Shown here piece by piece: positions 1 to 7,127 of a stretch of 33,772 nt of DNA (the stretch's first letter is position 1; the number at the start of each line of letters is the position of its first letter). The translations under genes were made by a program, and so were the position numbers. This stretch comes from Butyrivibrio sp. (GTDB lineage: Bacteria; Bacillota_A; Clostridia; Lachnospirales; Lachnospiraceae). The stretch covers positions 1-33,772 of the forward strand of contig JAILOW010000028.1 of assembly GCA_024690635.1 (NCBI GenBank), given 5' to 3'. Under the pieces are notes generated by a model that had not been told where the DNA came from, did no database searches, and was given only the letters and a program-made list of their open reading frames with translations.

Positions 1-639
1 AATGTTTTTGCCGAAAAAGAAATGTATCATCCGGAAATCTTTGACATGGATGAGGGATATATCACAGGCTATTTTGCCTGTCAGAAATACTACGACGATA
101 TAATGGATGATCTTAAAAAGATCTATGTATTCCCCGAGCATCCCGATTCCATGCTTCATGCAAGGAACATGGCTCTTGTGGAAAAGATGCACAGGGAGAC
201 TTCTGTTAGTGTCCACATCAGAAGAGGTGATTATCTGGATCCGCCCAATTTTGCGATCCTTGGAAATATCGCCACGGAGGAGTACTACGACGCTGCCATG
301 AAGTATTTCCTTGATAAAGATCCCGATACTCATTTTTATATCTTTACCGGAGACCATGAGTACGCAAGGGAGCATTATTCTGACGAGTCAAGGTATACCA
401 TCATCGACTGGAATACCGGAAAAAACAGTACTCAGGATCTGATGCTCATGAGTAACTGCAAGGGCAATATCTGTGCCAATTCCACCTTCAGCTTCTGGGG
501 CGCAAGGCTTAACGGCAGAACTGACAGAGAACTGGTAAGAACGTTCAAGATGAGGAACAATCAGCCTGTGACTCCAAAGATCATGCATGATTACTGGAAG
601 GGCTGGGTCCTTATCGATGAGAAAGGAAACATTATCTAA
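1..639 (+). CDS. Glycosyltransferase family 11 (alpha-1,2-fucosyltransferase-like), 5' end missing
   Basis: The reading frame is open from the first base, so the gene begins upstream of the window and only the C-terminal 212 or so residues are present. The segment SVHIRRGDY (about nt 208-234) is the HxRRGDY motif that binds the GDP-sugar donor in GT11 fucosyltransferases. A later stretch with FYIFTGDHEYA and then MSNCKGNICANSTFSFWGARLN matches the C-terminal donor-site region of that family. GT11 enzymes normally transfer fucose from GDP-fucose to a glycan in the cytoplasm. The stop codon lies 6 bases before a flippase gene, so the two are very likely co-transcribed as part of an exopolysaccharide or surface-glycan locus. 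The family call is firm; the acceptor and exact linkage are unknown. Confidence 0.85.
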   Translation, partial: NVFAEKEMYHPEIFDMDEGYITGYFACQKYYDDIMDDLKKIYVFPEHPDSMLHARNMALVEKMHRETSVSVHIRRGDYLDPPNFAILGNIATEEYYDAAMKYFLDKDPDTHFYIFTGDHEYAREHYSDESRYTIIDWNTGKNSTQDLMLMSNCKGNICANSTFSFWGARLNGRTDRELVRTFKMRNNQPVTPKIMHDYWKGWVLIDEKGNII

Positions 640-645
640 GGTTTT

Positions 646-2178
646 ATGGGGAGAGTAACAGCTGCAAAAAGAAATATCGCCTTCGGGTATGTGGGACAGG
701 TCGCAACGGCGCTTATGTCGTTTATCTTGCGAACTGTCTTTATCATGCATTTAAATGAGCAACTTCTTGGCGTAAACAGCCTTTATTCCAACATCTTATC
801 CCTTCTTAATATGGCAGAGCTTGGTATAGGAACGGCTCTGAATTTCAGCCTCTACGGCCCGGTGGCAAGGGGAGAAAAAGAAAAGATCAAGTCCTACATG
901 CAGCTCTACAGAAGAGCTTATCTGACCATAGCCTGCGTTGTGGCAGTTATAGGTCTTTCTCTTGCTCCTTTTCTTAAGTTCCTTATAAAAAATCCCGGGG
1001 ACAACTCCTTAAGGGATCTGACCATCTATTATTTCATTTTCCTGTTTAATACCGTCACCAGTTATTTTGTGGCGTACAAATACAGCCTTATAAATGCTGA
1101 GCAAAAAAACTACATTCAGACCAACATCAATACCATAACCAAGGTCATCACTGTTTTCATACAGATACTTGTTGTGGTATTTACAGAGAACTTCTATCTG
1201 TATCTTTTGACGGATGCGGCAGTTCAGCTTATCCAGAAGATCATTGTTTCAAGATATCTTGACAAGATGTATCCCTACCTCAGGGAAAAGAATATCGAAA
1301 AGCTCACAAAAGAAGAGTCGGACAACGTTTGGACCAAGACAAAGGCTCTTGTGTTCCACAAGATCGGAGACGTGGCAAGGCTTCAGACCGATGCTATCAT
1401 CATTTCTTCTTTTGTGGAAGTTGCAATGGCGGGAGTTGTGGACAATTACAACCTTGTTATCAACTCCGTTGCCAATTTTGTAAACATCATTTTCAATTCC
1501 GTTATTTCAAGCTTTGGCAATCTTATCGCCACGGAGTCCAAGGAAAAGCAGTTTTCCATGTTCAGGGTCTACAGGTTTTTTGCATCCTGGATCTACGGTT
1601 TTTCCTGCGTAGGCTTCATGGTTCTTCTTACTCCCCTTGTAAAGCTTTTATGGGGTGATAAGTGGATACTTGCTCCTGCGGCGGTTTATCTGATCCTTAC
1701 GGACTATTATTTTAAAGGAGACAGGATAGTTCTCAGTAATTACAAGACTGCGGCAGGCGTCTTTGAGCCCGACAAATATCTGGCTCTTATTCAGGGGGCA
1801 GTAAACCTTGTGATTTCCATAGTGCTGGTTCAGACGCCTCTTGGTATAACCGGCGTTTACGTGGGCACAGTCGTGTCGGGACTTATTGCCAACATCACCA
1901 AGCCCATCATCATCTACAGGGTCTGCTTTGATAAAAAGGCTTTCGGCTATTTTGCGGATACGCTTAAATATTTTGCCAGCGTTGCAGCGGTACTTTTTAT
2001 CTGCATGTTTATCAGCAGGTTTGTCATCGCAGATCTGAATTTCTTTACATTTATCCTCATGGCTATTATCATTACCGTGATATTTAACGGAGTATACATT
2101 CTCCTTTACGGCAGAACGGAAGAGTTTCGTTATGTCTATGGCAGGATAAAGGGAAAGCTTATAAAAAAAGATTTTTGA
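646..2178 (+). CDS. Polysaccharide flippase (Wzx/PST-like) of the MOP superfamily
   Basis: This 510-residue protein is hydrophobic throughout, with about 12-14 predicted membrane segments, and begins RVTAAKRNIAFGYVGQVATALMS-like, the usual start of oligosaccharide flippases (polysaccharide biosynthesis protein family). Such proteins move lipid-linked glycan units across the cytoplasmic membrane. It starts 6 bases after the GT11 gene, with only a weak AAGG ahead of the ATG, which suggests translational coupling. Its stop codon overlaps or nearly touches the next gene. The neighbouring fucosyltransferase-like and GH88-like genes fit a single glycan operon. The transported glycan cannot be deduced. 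Confidence 0.85.
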   Translation: MGRVTAAKRNIAFGYVGQVATALMSFILRTVFIMHLNEQLLGVNSLYSNILSLLNMAELGIGTALNFSLYGPVARGEKEKIKSYMQLYRRAYLTIACVVAVIGLSLAPFLKFLIKNPGDNSLRDLTIYYFIFLFNTVTSYFVAYKYSLINAEQKNYIQTNINTITKVITVFIQILVVVFTENFYLYLLTDAAVQLIQKIIVSRYLDKMYPYLREKNIEKLTKEESDNVWTKTKALVFHKIGDVARLQTDAIIISSFVEVAMAGVVDNYNLVINSVANFVNIIFNSVISSFGNLIATESKEKQFSMFRVYRFFASWIYGFSCVGFMVLLTPLVKLLWGDKWILAPAAVYLILTDYYFKGDRIVLSNYKTAAGVFEPDKYLALIQGAVNLVISIVLVQTPLGITGVYVGTVVSGLIANITKPIIIYRVCFDKKAFGYFADTLKYFASVAAVLFICMFISRFVIADLNFFTFILMAIIITVIFNGVYILLYGRTEEFRYVYGRIKGKLIKKDF

Positions 2179-2204
2179 AAACAAGAAGGAACGAGGTAGT
2201 TATC

Positions 2205-3356
2205 GTGGCTGAAGCATTAGATGTTAAGGCGTACACGGATCTTATCAAAGAGACCATCAGGGAGCTTGATGAGATAAAGAAATATTCCCTTGGTCAGAGG
2301 GCAAAAGACATGGTAAAGAGCGCTATGGGCAGATCTGTCCGTACAAAAGATCCCATGTTCTGGCCTGCGGGAATGCTCATGCTGGGACTTGCCGAGGCTG
2401 AAAAGCATATTATATCCGGGCTTTTTGATCAGCAGCTTGTGACAGAGAATTTAACATCTGCAAAGGCAGAGTCTGCAAGCTCAATTCCTGCAACACTTAT
2501 CCCCGGCATAGAAGGAGCGGTGAAAAGACATCTCTCTCTTTGGAGCAACAAATTCGGCGGAAAGATAGATTATATAGATGACGCCTTGGCAGGAGCAGCT
2601 CTTTTGAAGTTCTATGAGCTTACAGAGGATGAAGAGTTCAAGGATGCCTGCGCCGGAGCGGCTAAAAGAATGTATGAGTATTTAAAGACCGCACCCAGAA
2701 ATGAGGAAGGCTCTTTTATCTACAATGTAGGCAGGGATTCCTCCAATGTATTTGCCGACGGAGCGGGACAGACCGCAATGTTTTTATCACTCTACGGCAG
2801 GATTTTCGAAGATCCCGGAGCAATAGAGCTTGCAAGAGTACAGCTTGAGAGGTTTAGAACCTACGGCTGCGATGACAGGAGTAGCCTTTGCTATCACGGC
2901 TACAGCATTACAAGTGACGGTGAGACCAAGAAAAAGGGAGTCATGTCCTGGGGAAGAGCTGCAGGATGGCTCATCATGGGACTATCCGAGTACGTTGAGT
3001 GCAGCAGGGCAGCAGGAGTTGAAACTGCTTCTGAGATTGAAAAGTGGTACAGGAATTTTTCCGATGCCCTTATCTCATATCAGCGCTTTGAGGGAGGTTT
3101 TTCCTGGCAGGTTCAGGCTGTTGAAGGCCCCATTGACACCTCTGCTACAGGAATGATACTCTATGGACTTGATGCGGAAAATGAGCAGATTACAGACTGC
3201 AGGGAAAAAGCTTCGGAGGCTCTGAAGCTGTCCATAAAGGATGGAAAGGTTTACGATGCCCTTTCATCCTGCGATGATTTTGCGGTTCATTATCAGACCT
3301 ACGGGAACTATCCCTGGGGACAAGGAGCGGTTTTGGCAGCTGTTTCAAGGATGTAA
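2205..3356 (+). CDS. Glycoside hydrolase family 88/105-like (unsaturated glycuronyl hydrolase fold)
   Basis: The product is about 383 residues if it starts at the GTG at 2205, which has GAGGT 7 bases upstream. A TTG at 2175 overlapping the flippase stop would add 10 residues but has no ribosome binding site. Recognisable features are WPAGMLMLGL near the N-terminus, YIDDALAGAALLKFYELT, DGAGQTAMFLSLYG, WGRAAGWLIMGLSEY and GPIDTSATGMILYGL. The WGRAxGW element and the DTSATG element are typical of the (alpha/alpha)6 barrel of GH88/GH105 enzymes, which hydrate the vinyl ether of unsaturated uronic acids released by lyases. There is no signal peptide, so it acts in the cytoplasm. Finding it inside a glycan assembly locus rather than a pectin utilisation locus is unusual. 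The family is fairly sure; the substrate is not. Confidence 0.75.
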   Translation: MAEALDVKAYTDLIKETIRELDEIKKYSLGQRAKDMVKSAMGRSVRTKDPMFWPAGMLMLGLAEAEKHIISGLFDQQLVTENLTSAKAESASSIPATLIPGIEGAVKRHLSLWSNKFGGKIDYIDDALAGAALLKFYELTEDEEFKDACAGAAKRMYEYLKTAPRNEEGSFIYNVGRDSSNVFADGAGQTAMFLSLYGRIFEDPGAIELARVQLERFRTYGCDDRSSLCYHGYSITSDGETKKKGVMSWGRAAGWLIMGLSEYVECSRAAGVETASEIEKWYRNFSDALISYQRFEGGFSWQVQAVEGPIDTSATGMILYGLDAENEQITDCREKASEALKLSIKDGKVYDALSSCDDFAVHYQTYGNYPWGQGAVLAAVSRM

Positions 3357-3371
3357 GCTGCCTGTTATCAT

Positions 3372-4697
3372 ATGACAAAAGGTTCTATTACAGGTAATTT
3401 AATAAAATTTGCTATCCCTCTTTTTCTGGGACAGCTCTTACAGCAGCTCTATAACGTGGTGGATTCCGTGGTGGTGGGAAATGTTCTTGGCAAGGAAGCT
3501 CTTGCAGCGGTCAGCACCACAGGCAGCATAATCTTTTTGATGGTGGGCTTTATAAACGGCCTGTTCATGGGCAGCAGCGTCATCATCGGAAAACGCTACG
3601 GCGCCGATGATCATGAGGGCGTTTCAGTGGCATCCCACACCGGAATTGCATTTGCTCTTTTAATGGGAGTCGTTCTGACGGTGGTGGGATTTTTCTTTAC
3701 TCCCGTGCTGCTTGGATGGATGGGGACTCCGGAAGATGTTATGCAGGGATCCGTTTTGTATTTCAGGATATATTTCCTGGGAGGCCTCGGAAACGTTATG
3801 TACAGCGCCTGCTGCGGCGTGTTCCAGGCTATGGGAGACTCCAGAAGGCCTCTTAACTATCTGTTTGCCAGTACGGTGATAAATACTGTGCTGGATATCA
3901 TGTTTGTAAAATATCTGGGCATAGGAATAGGCGGAGCAGCACTAGCTACCATCATAGCCCAGTTTGCCAGTGCGATCCTGGCTTTTGCAAAGCTCACAAG
4001 AGTTGATGGCCCGCACAGGATCTTTATATCAAAGCTTCGTATGGATCCGCCCACTCTTAAAAAAGAGCTGATGCTGGGATTCCCCACAGGCATACAAAAC
4101 AGTGTTATTGCCATAGGAAATGTTGTGGTGCAGTCCAATATCAACGCCTTCGGTGCAGCTGCAATGGCAGGCTGCGGAAGTTATTTCAAGCTTGAGGGCT
4201 TTGTGTTCCTGCCTATTGTATGCATGTCCATGGCACTGACTACCTTTGTAAGCCAGAATATCGGCGCAGGAGAGGTGGCCAGAGTAAAAAAAGGGTCCAT
4301 TATCGGAAGCTTTGTGGGAGTAGCAGCTGCGGAGGCTATCGGAGTGATAGTATTTGCCTTTGCACCGACGCTTCTTAGGATGTTTTCTTCCGAGGCAGAG
4401 GTTATTGCCATAGGTACAACTCAGGCAAGGACTGAGAGTTTGTTCTATTGCCTTTTGTCTCTTAATCACTGCCTTGCGGGAATATACAGAGGCGCGGGAA
4501 AGACCACGGTTCCCATGGTGGTCATGCTCTCAAGCTGGTGTCTTTTGAGGATCACCTACATCACAATCATTGTCAGGATCATTCCTGTGGTGAATGTGAT
4601 ATTCTGGGCTTATCCTCTGACCTGGTCGGTGAGCGTCATTATATTTATAGTGTATTATTTCAGGGGCAACTGGCTTGTGGTTGGAAAAAAGGACTGA
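3372..4697 (+). CDS. MATE family efflux transporter
   Basis: This 441-residue membrane protein starts MTKGSITGNLIKFAIPLFLG followed by LLQQLYNVVDSVVVG, the standard N-terminal signature of MATE transporters (NorM/DinF-type). It has about 12 membrane segments in two similar halves; the second half begins near the GFPTGIQNSVIAIGN segment, which resembles the start of the first. MATE proteins export cationic drugs or metabolites using a sodium or proton gradient. The gene follows the GH88-like gene by 15 bases without a clear terminator between them, so it may be read from the same transcript. The substrate is unknown. Confidence 0.9.
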   Translation: MTKGSITGNLIKFAIPLFLGQLLQQLYNVVDSVVVGNVLGKEALAAVSTTGSIIFLMVGFINGLFMGSSVIIGKRYGADDHEGVSVASHTGIAFALLMGVVLTVVGFFFTPVLLGWMGTPEDVMQGSVLYFRIYFLGGLGNVMYSACCGVFQAMGDSRRPLNYLFASTVINTVLDIMFVKYLGIGIGGAALATIIAQFASAILAFAKLTRVDGPHRIFISKLRMDPPTLKKELMLGFPTGIQNSVIAIGNVVVQSNINAFGAAAMAGCGSYFKLEGFVFLPIVCMSMALTTFVSQNIGAGEVARVKKGSIIGSFVGVAAAEAIGVIVFAFAPTLLRMFSSEAEVIAIGTTQARTESLFYCLLSLNHCLAGIYRGAGKTTVPMVVMLSSWCLLRITYITIIVRIIPVVNVIFWAYPLTWSVSVIIFIVYYFRGNWLVVGKKD

Positions 4698-4739
4698 TGT
4701 AAGGGTCTTTTGACATAAGAATAATAAAGGAGAAAGAGT

Positions 4740-5699
4740 ATGAAGATCGTTGTAGCAGACAAAGACAGTGTGGGATCAGATATGGATTACAGCCTCTTTG
4801 ACGAGCTTGGAGAGGTTACCTATTATGATGACAAGATAACTGAGGAAAACAGCTCAGAGAGGCTGGCGGGAGCAAAGGTTCTCATGATAAACAAGAGCGC
4901 CATCACGGACAAGATCCTGGATGATGCGCCAGAGCTTGAGCTTATCTGCGAGTTTGCAACAGGCTTTGATAATGCAAATATTACTGCCTGCAACAGACAC
5001 GGAGTAAAGGTTGCAAATGTGGTGAACTATTCTACGGATTCCGTGGCTCAGCACACCTTTGCACTTTTGTTTTATCTTATGGAGTCCCTTCGCCACTACG
5101 ACGAGTTCGTAAAGGACGGAAGCTACGCAAATCAACCGCATTTTTGCTGCCTTGATATTCCTTTTAATGAGATCGCAGGAAAGACCTACGGCATAGTGGG
5201 CATGGGAAATATCGGAAGGAAGGTGGCGCAGATCGCCACAGCCTTTGGCGCAAAGGTTATCTTTTATTCCGCATCGGGAAACAGCACCTGCACGGATTAC
5301 GAGAGGGTTGAGTTTGACGAGCTTCTTTCAAGAAGTGATGTGATATCCCTTCACTGTCCTCTCAGCGACAGGACCAGAAATCTTTTTGATAAAAAAGCTT
5401 TTGACAGGATGAAAAAGACAGCAATCCTTATAAATGTCGCAAGGGGCGCTGTTGTCAGCGAACAGGATCTTTATGATGCCCTTGCCGGCGGAAAGATCGC
5501 GGCAGCAGGACTTGATGTGCTTAATCCCGAGCCCATGGCAAAGGATTCACCTCTTTTAAAGATTCAGGATTCCGGCAAGCTCATTGTTACGCCGCATCTT
5601 GCCTGGGCCAGCACTGAGGCAAGAAAGCGCTGCCTTGAGGAAGTCAAAAAGAATGTGCAGGCTTTCCAGAGGGGGGAGAGCAGGAACATCGTAAATTGA
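4740..5699 (+). CDS. D-2-hydroxyacid dehydrogenase (glycerate/lactate dehydrogenase-like)
   Basis: The 319-residue protein carries the NAD(P) Rossmann motif GMGNIG at residues 154-159 and all three catalytic residues of the D-isomer-specific 2-hydroxyacid dehydrogenase family: Arg235 in INVARG, Glu264 in LNPEP and His286 in VTPHLAWAS. Members interconvert 2-oxoacids and D-2-hydroxyacids, for instance hydroxypyruvate and D-glycerate. Length is typical. The start is supported by AAGGAGA shortly before the ATG. The N-terminal substrate domain (FATGFDNANI, NYSTDSVAQHT) resembles glycerate dehydrogenases, but substrate cannot be fixed from sequence alone. It follows the MATE gene by 42 bases. Confidence 0.88.
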   Translation: MKIVVADKDSVGSDMDYSLFDELGEVTYYDDKITEENSSERLAGAKVLMINKSAITDKILDDAPELELICEFATGFDNANITACNRHGVKVANVVNYSTDSVAQHTFALLFYLMESLRHYDEFVKDGSYANQPHFCCLDIPFNEIAGKTYGIVGMGNIGRKVAQIATAFGAKVIFYSASGNSTCTDYERVEFDELLSRSDVISLHCPLSDRTRNLFDKKAFDRMKKTAILINVARGAVVSEQDLYDALAGGKIAAAGLDVLNPEPMAKDSPLLKIQDSGKLIVTPHLAWASTEARKRCLEEVKKNVQAFQRGESRNIVN

Positions 5700-5728
5700 G
5701 CGCGGGAATATATATTTTCAAAAAGCCC

Positions 5729-5757
5729 TTGTATACGTAGTGGTATAGTGGTATATT
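5729..5757 (+). promoter_or_regulatory. Sigma-A promoter for the small unknown gene
   Basis: TTGTAT (5729-5734) and TATATT (5752-5757) are separated by exactly 17 bases, a good vegetative promoter. It lies 72 bases before the ATG at 5829. An inverted repeat overlaps the expected transcription start. Confidence 0.6.
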
Positions 5758-5759
5758 AT

Positions 5760-5780
5760 ATGTAGTAATCAATACTACAT
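5760..5780. promoter_or_regulatory. Inverted repeat overlapping the transcription start, candidate operator
   Basis: ATGTAGTA (5760-5767) and TACTACAT (5773-5780) form a perfect 8-bp inverted repeat with a 5-bp centre. It begins 3 bases after the -10 box, where a repressor would block initiation. The regulator is not in the window. Confidence 0.5.
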
Positions 5781-5828
5781 GTAATAAGTGTAAAAACTAC
5801 TTGAATAAATGGAACGGGGGCGCATACT

Positions 5829-6086
5829 ATGACGACAAAGGAATTGAAAGCATATTTAGAGGAGCATTTGGTTCCGAGTAAGTTGTACAAGATCGGTGGA
5901 TCCCACAAGAACAGAATTTGTCTGGACAAGACAGAAAACGGCTGGGCAGTTTATTTCCAGGATAAAAAGGATAAGGTTGGAGTTATGAACTTTATCGATG
6001 AGTCCAGTGCCTGCGTCAGAATGAAAGATGAGATCAGAAAGCTTATGGAGCAGCTCTACGGGCTTACATGGGCAGCAGCAAGATAA
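5829..6086 (+). CDS. Small conserved-looking protein of unknown function, 85 aa
   Basis: The ORF starts MTTKELKAYLEEHL and ends with an amphipathic helix (MKDEIRKLMEQLYGL). The middle alternates polar and aromatic residues in a beta-like pattern (ENGWAVYFQDKKDKVG). There is no signal peptide, no membrane segment and no cysteine pair. GGGGG lies about 7 bases before the ATG. It has its own promoter upstream and an intrinsic terminator 25 bases downstream, so it is a single-gene unit, which makes it likely to be real. I do not recognise a family and propose no function. Confidence 0.7.
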   Translation: MTTKELKAYLEEHLVPSKLYKIGGSHKNRICLDKTENGWAVYFQDKKDKVGVMNFIDESSACVRMKDEIRKLMEQLYGLTWAAAR

Positions 6087-6110
6087 TAGATTTGCATAAT
6101 GACATAAAAT

Positions 6111-6143
6111 AAAAAGGTGGTCACATTAGTGATCACCTTTTTT
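6111..6143 (+). terminator. Intrinsic terminator after the 85-aa gene
   Basis: AAAAAGGTGGTCAC pairs with GTGATCACC plus a T6 tract around an ATTA loop, allowing one G-T pair. It sits 25 bases beyond the stop at 6086. The A-rich left side means it may also stop transcripts from the opposite strand. Confidence 0.85.
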
Positions 6144-6152
6144 GTTGCACAA

Positions 6153-6198
6153 GACCGGCAAGCGAATGGATGCTTGCATACAAATTCATTTGCCGGTC
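6153..6198. repeat. Nested palindrome with TGCTTGCA core (copy 1)
   Basis: GACCGGCAA (6153-6161) pairs with TTGCCGGTC (6190-6198), with AATG/CATT extending the stem inside. The loop contains a second small palindrome, ATGCTTGCAT (6170-6179). The layout is like the element at 28035-28072, which has GTGCTTGCAC inside its outer stem. Neither arm is followed by a T-run, so it does not look like a terminator. Confidence 0.55.
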
Positions 6199-6239
6199 GT
6201 AAGGACATGGAGCGCGAAGTGCGAAATGTCTGTGTGCAG

Positions 6240-6267
6240 AATCGAGTAGGAGTCAGCCTACTCGATT
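6240..6267. repeat. Perfect 11-bp hairpin downstream of rubrerythrin
   Basis: AATCGAGTAGG (6240-6250) and CCTACTCGATT (6257-6267) are exact reverse complements around AGTCAG. It lies 30 bases past the rubrerythrin stop. No T-run follows on either strand, so it may stabilise the 3' end or act with other sequences as a weak terminator. Confidence 0.6.
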
Positions 6268-6296
6268 GTGTAGATGGAATATTCGAAATTTACTTC

Positions 6297-6854
6297 TTAA
6301 TAGTTCTGTGCCTTCCTCATGAAATAGCTCTGAGGGTGGTTGCATACGGGACAAACCTCGGGTGCCTTGGGACCGATAACGATGTGTCCGCAGTTGGAGC
6401 ATTCCCAAATGGTATCGCCGTCTGCCGAGAAGACAATTCCGTCCTCGATATTCTTAAGGAGCTTGCGGTATCTGGCCTCATGCTCTTTTTCAATCTGAGC
6501 AACCTGCTCGAAGAGTTCTGCGATATCTTCAAATCCTTCCTCGCGGGCTTTTTTTGCAAATGAAGGATACATCTCTTTCCACTCGTAAGCTTCACCGTCT
6601 GCGGCTTCATTCAGGCACTCAACGGTTGATCCGATTCCTGAGAGAATCTTGTACCAGAGCTTTGCGTGCTCTTTTTCATTGGCGGCAGTATCCTCAAAGA
6701 TCTTGCCTATCTGTACATAGCCGTCCTTTTTTGCCTTGGAAGCAAAGTAGGTGTACTTGTTTCTGGCCTCTGATTCCCCCGCGAATGCGGCCATAAGATT
6801 CTTTTCAGTCTCGGTTCCCTTCAGTTCTCTGCCTCTTGGTTCTAAGTTCGCCAT
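6297..6854 (-). CDS. rbr: Rubrerythrin
   Basis: The 185-residue protein has the two-domain layout of rubrerythrin. The N-terminal ferritin-like domain has GESEARNKY around Glu27 and two ExxH motifs (EKEH at 60-63 and 122-125) that bind the di-iron centre. The C-terminal rubredoxin domain has Cys152/Cys155 (ECSNC) and Cys168/Cys171 (CPVC). It reduces hydrogen peroxide in the cytoplasm of anaerobes with electrons from rubredoxin-type carriers. The start at 6854 (MANLEPR) is chosen because AAGGGGA lies 7-8 bases before it; the open frame extends 20 codons further upstream but without a better site. It is transcribed alone, away from the related genes at 14-16 kb. Confidence 0.95.
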   Translation of the reverse strand: MANLEPRGRELKGTETEKNLMAAFAGESEARNKYTYFASKAKKDGYVQIGKIFEDTAANEKEHAKLWYKILSGIGSTVECLNEAADGEAYEWKEMYPSFAKKAREEGFEDIAELFEQVAQIEKEHEARYRKLLKNIEDGIVFSADGDTIWECSNCGHIVIGPKAPEVCPVCNHPQSYFMRKAQNY

Positions 6855-7014
6855 AGATAATCCCCTTTCTTTTATAAAGTTTGTGCAATAAGTTTGCGCG
6901 CATAATTTACACAACTGTATTTTAACATAAAGAAAAAACCCATAAAAGATATGGCGCTCAAGATTTACATAGAATTCACAATTGGCGGAAACGAGGATTT
7001 TTATATTTATTTTA

Positions 7015-7044
7015 TTGTGATGATGTTTAGTTAACTAGTATAAT
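7015..7044 (+). promoter_or_regulatory. Sigma-A promoter for the giant secreted protein
   Basis: TTGTGA (7015-7020) and a perfect TATAAT (7039-7044) are 18 bases apart. The start codon is at 7128, giving a 5' leader of about 77 bases. The rest of the 273-base divergent region between rubrerythrin and this gene is AT-rich with nothing else I can name. Confidence 0.65.
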
Positions 7045-7127
7045 TAATTTACGTGGGGTGTGTTGGGAAAATACAGTTTTTTTCTGATACATATTTTAGC
7101 GACTAAATATTTTCATGGAGGGTGGTT

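Noticed and set aside
1648..2184. 178-codon minus-strand frame within the flippase gene
   Set aside because: It is antisense to transmembrane codons of the flippase; no start site with a ribosome binding site.
6117..6563. 148-codon plus-strand frame over the 3' half of rubrerythrin
   Set aside because: It begins within a terminator hairpin and is the antisense of conserved rubrerythrin codons.
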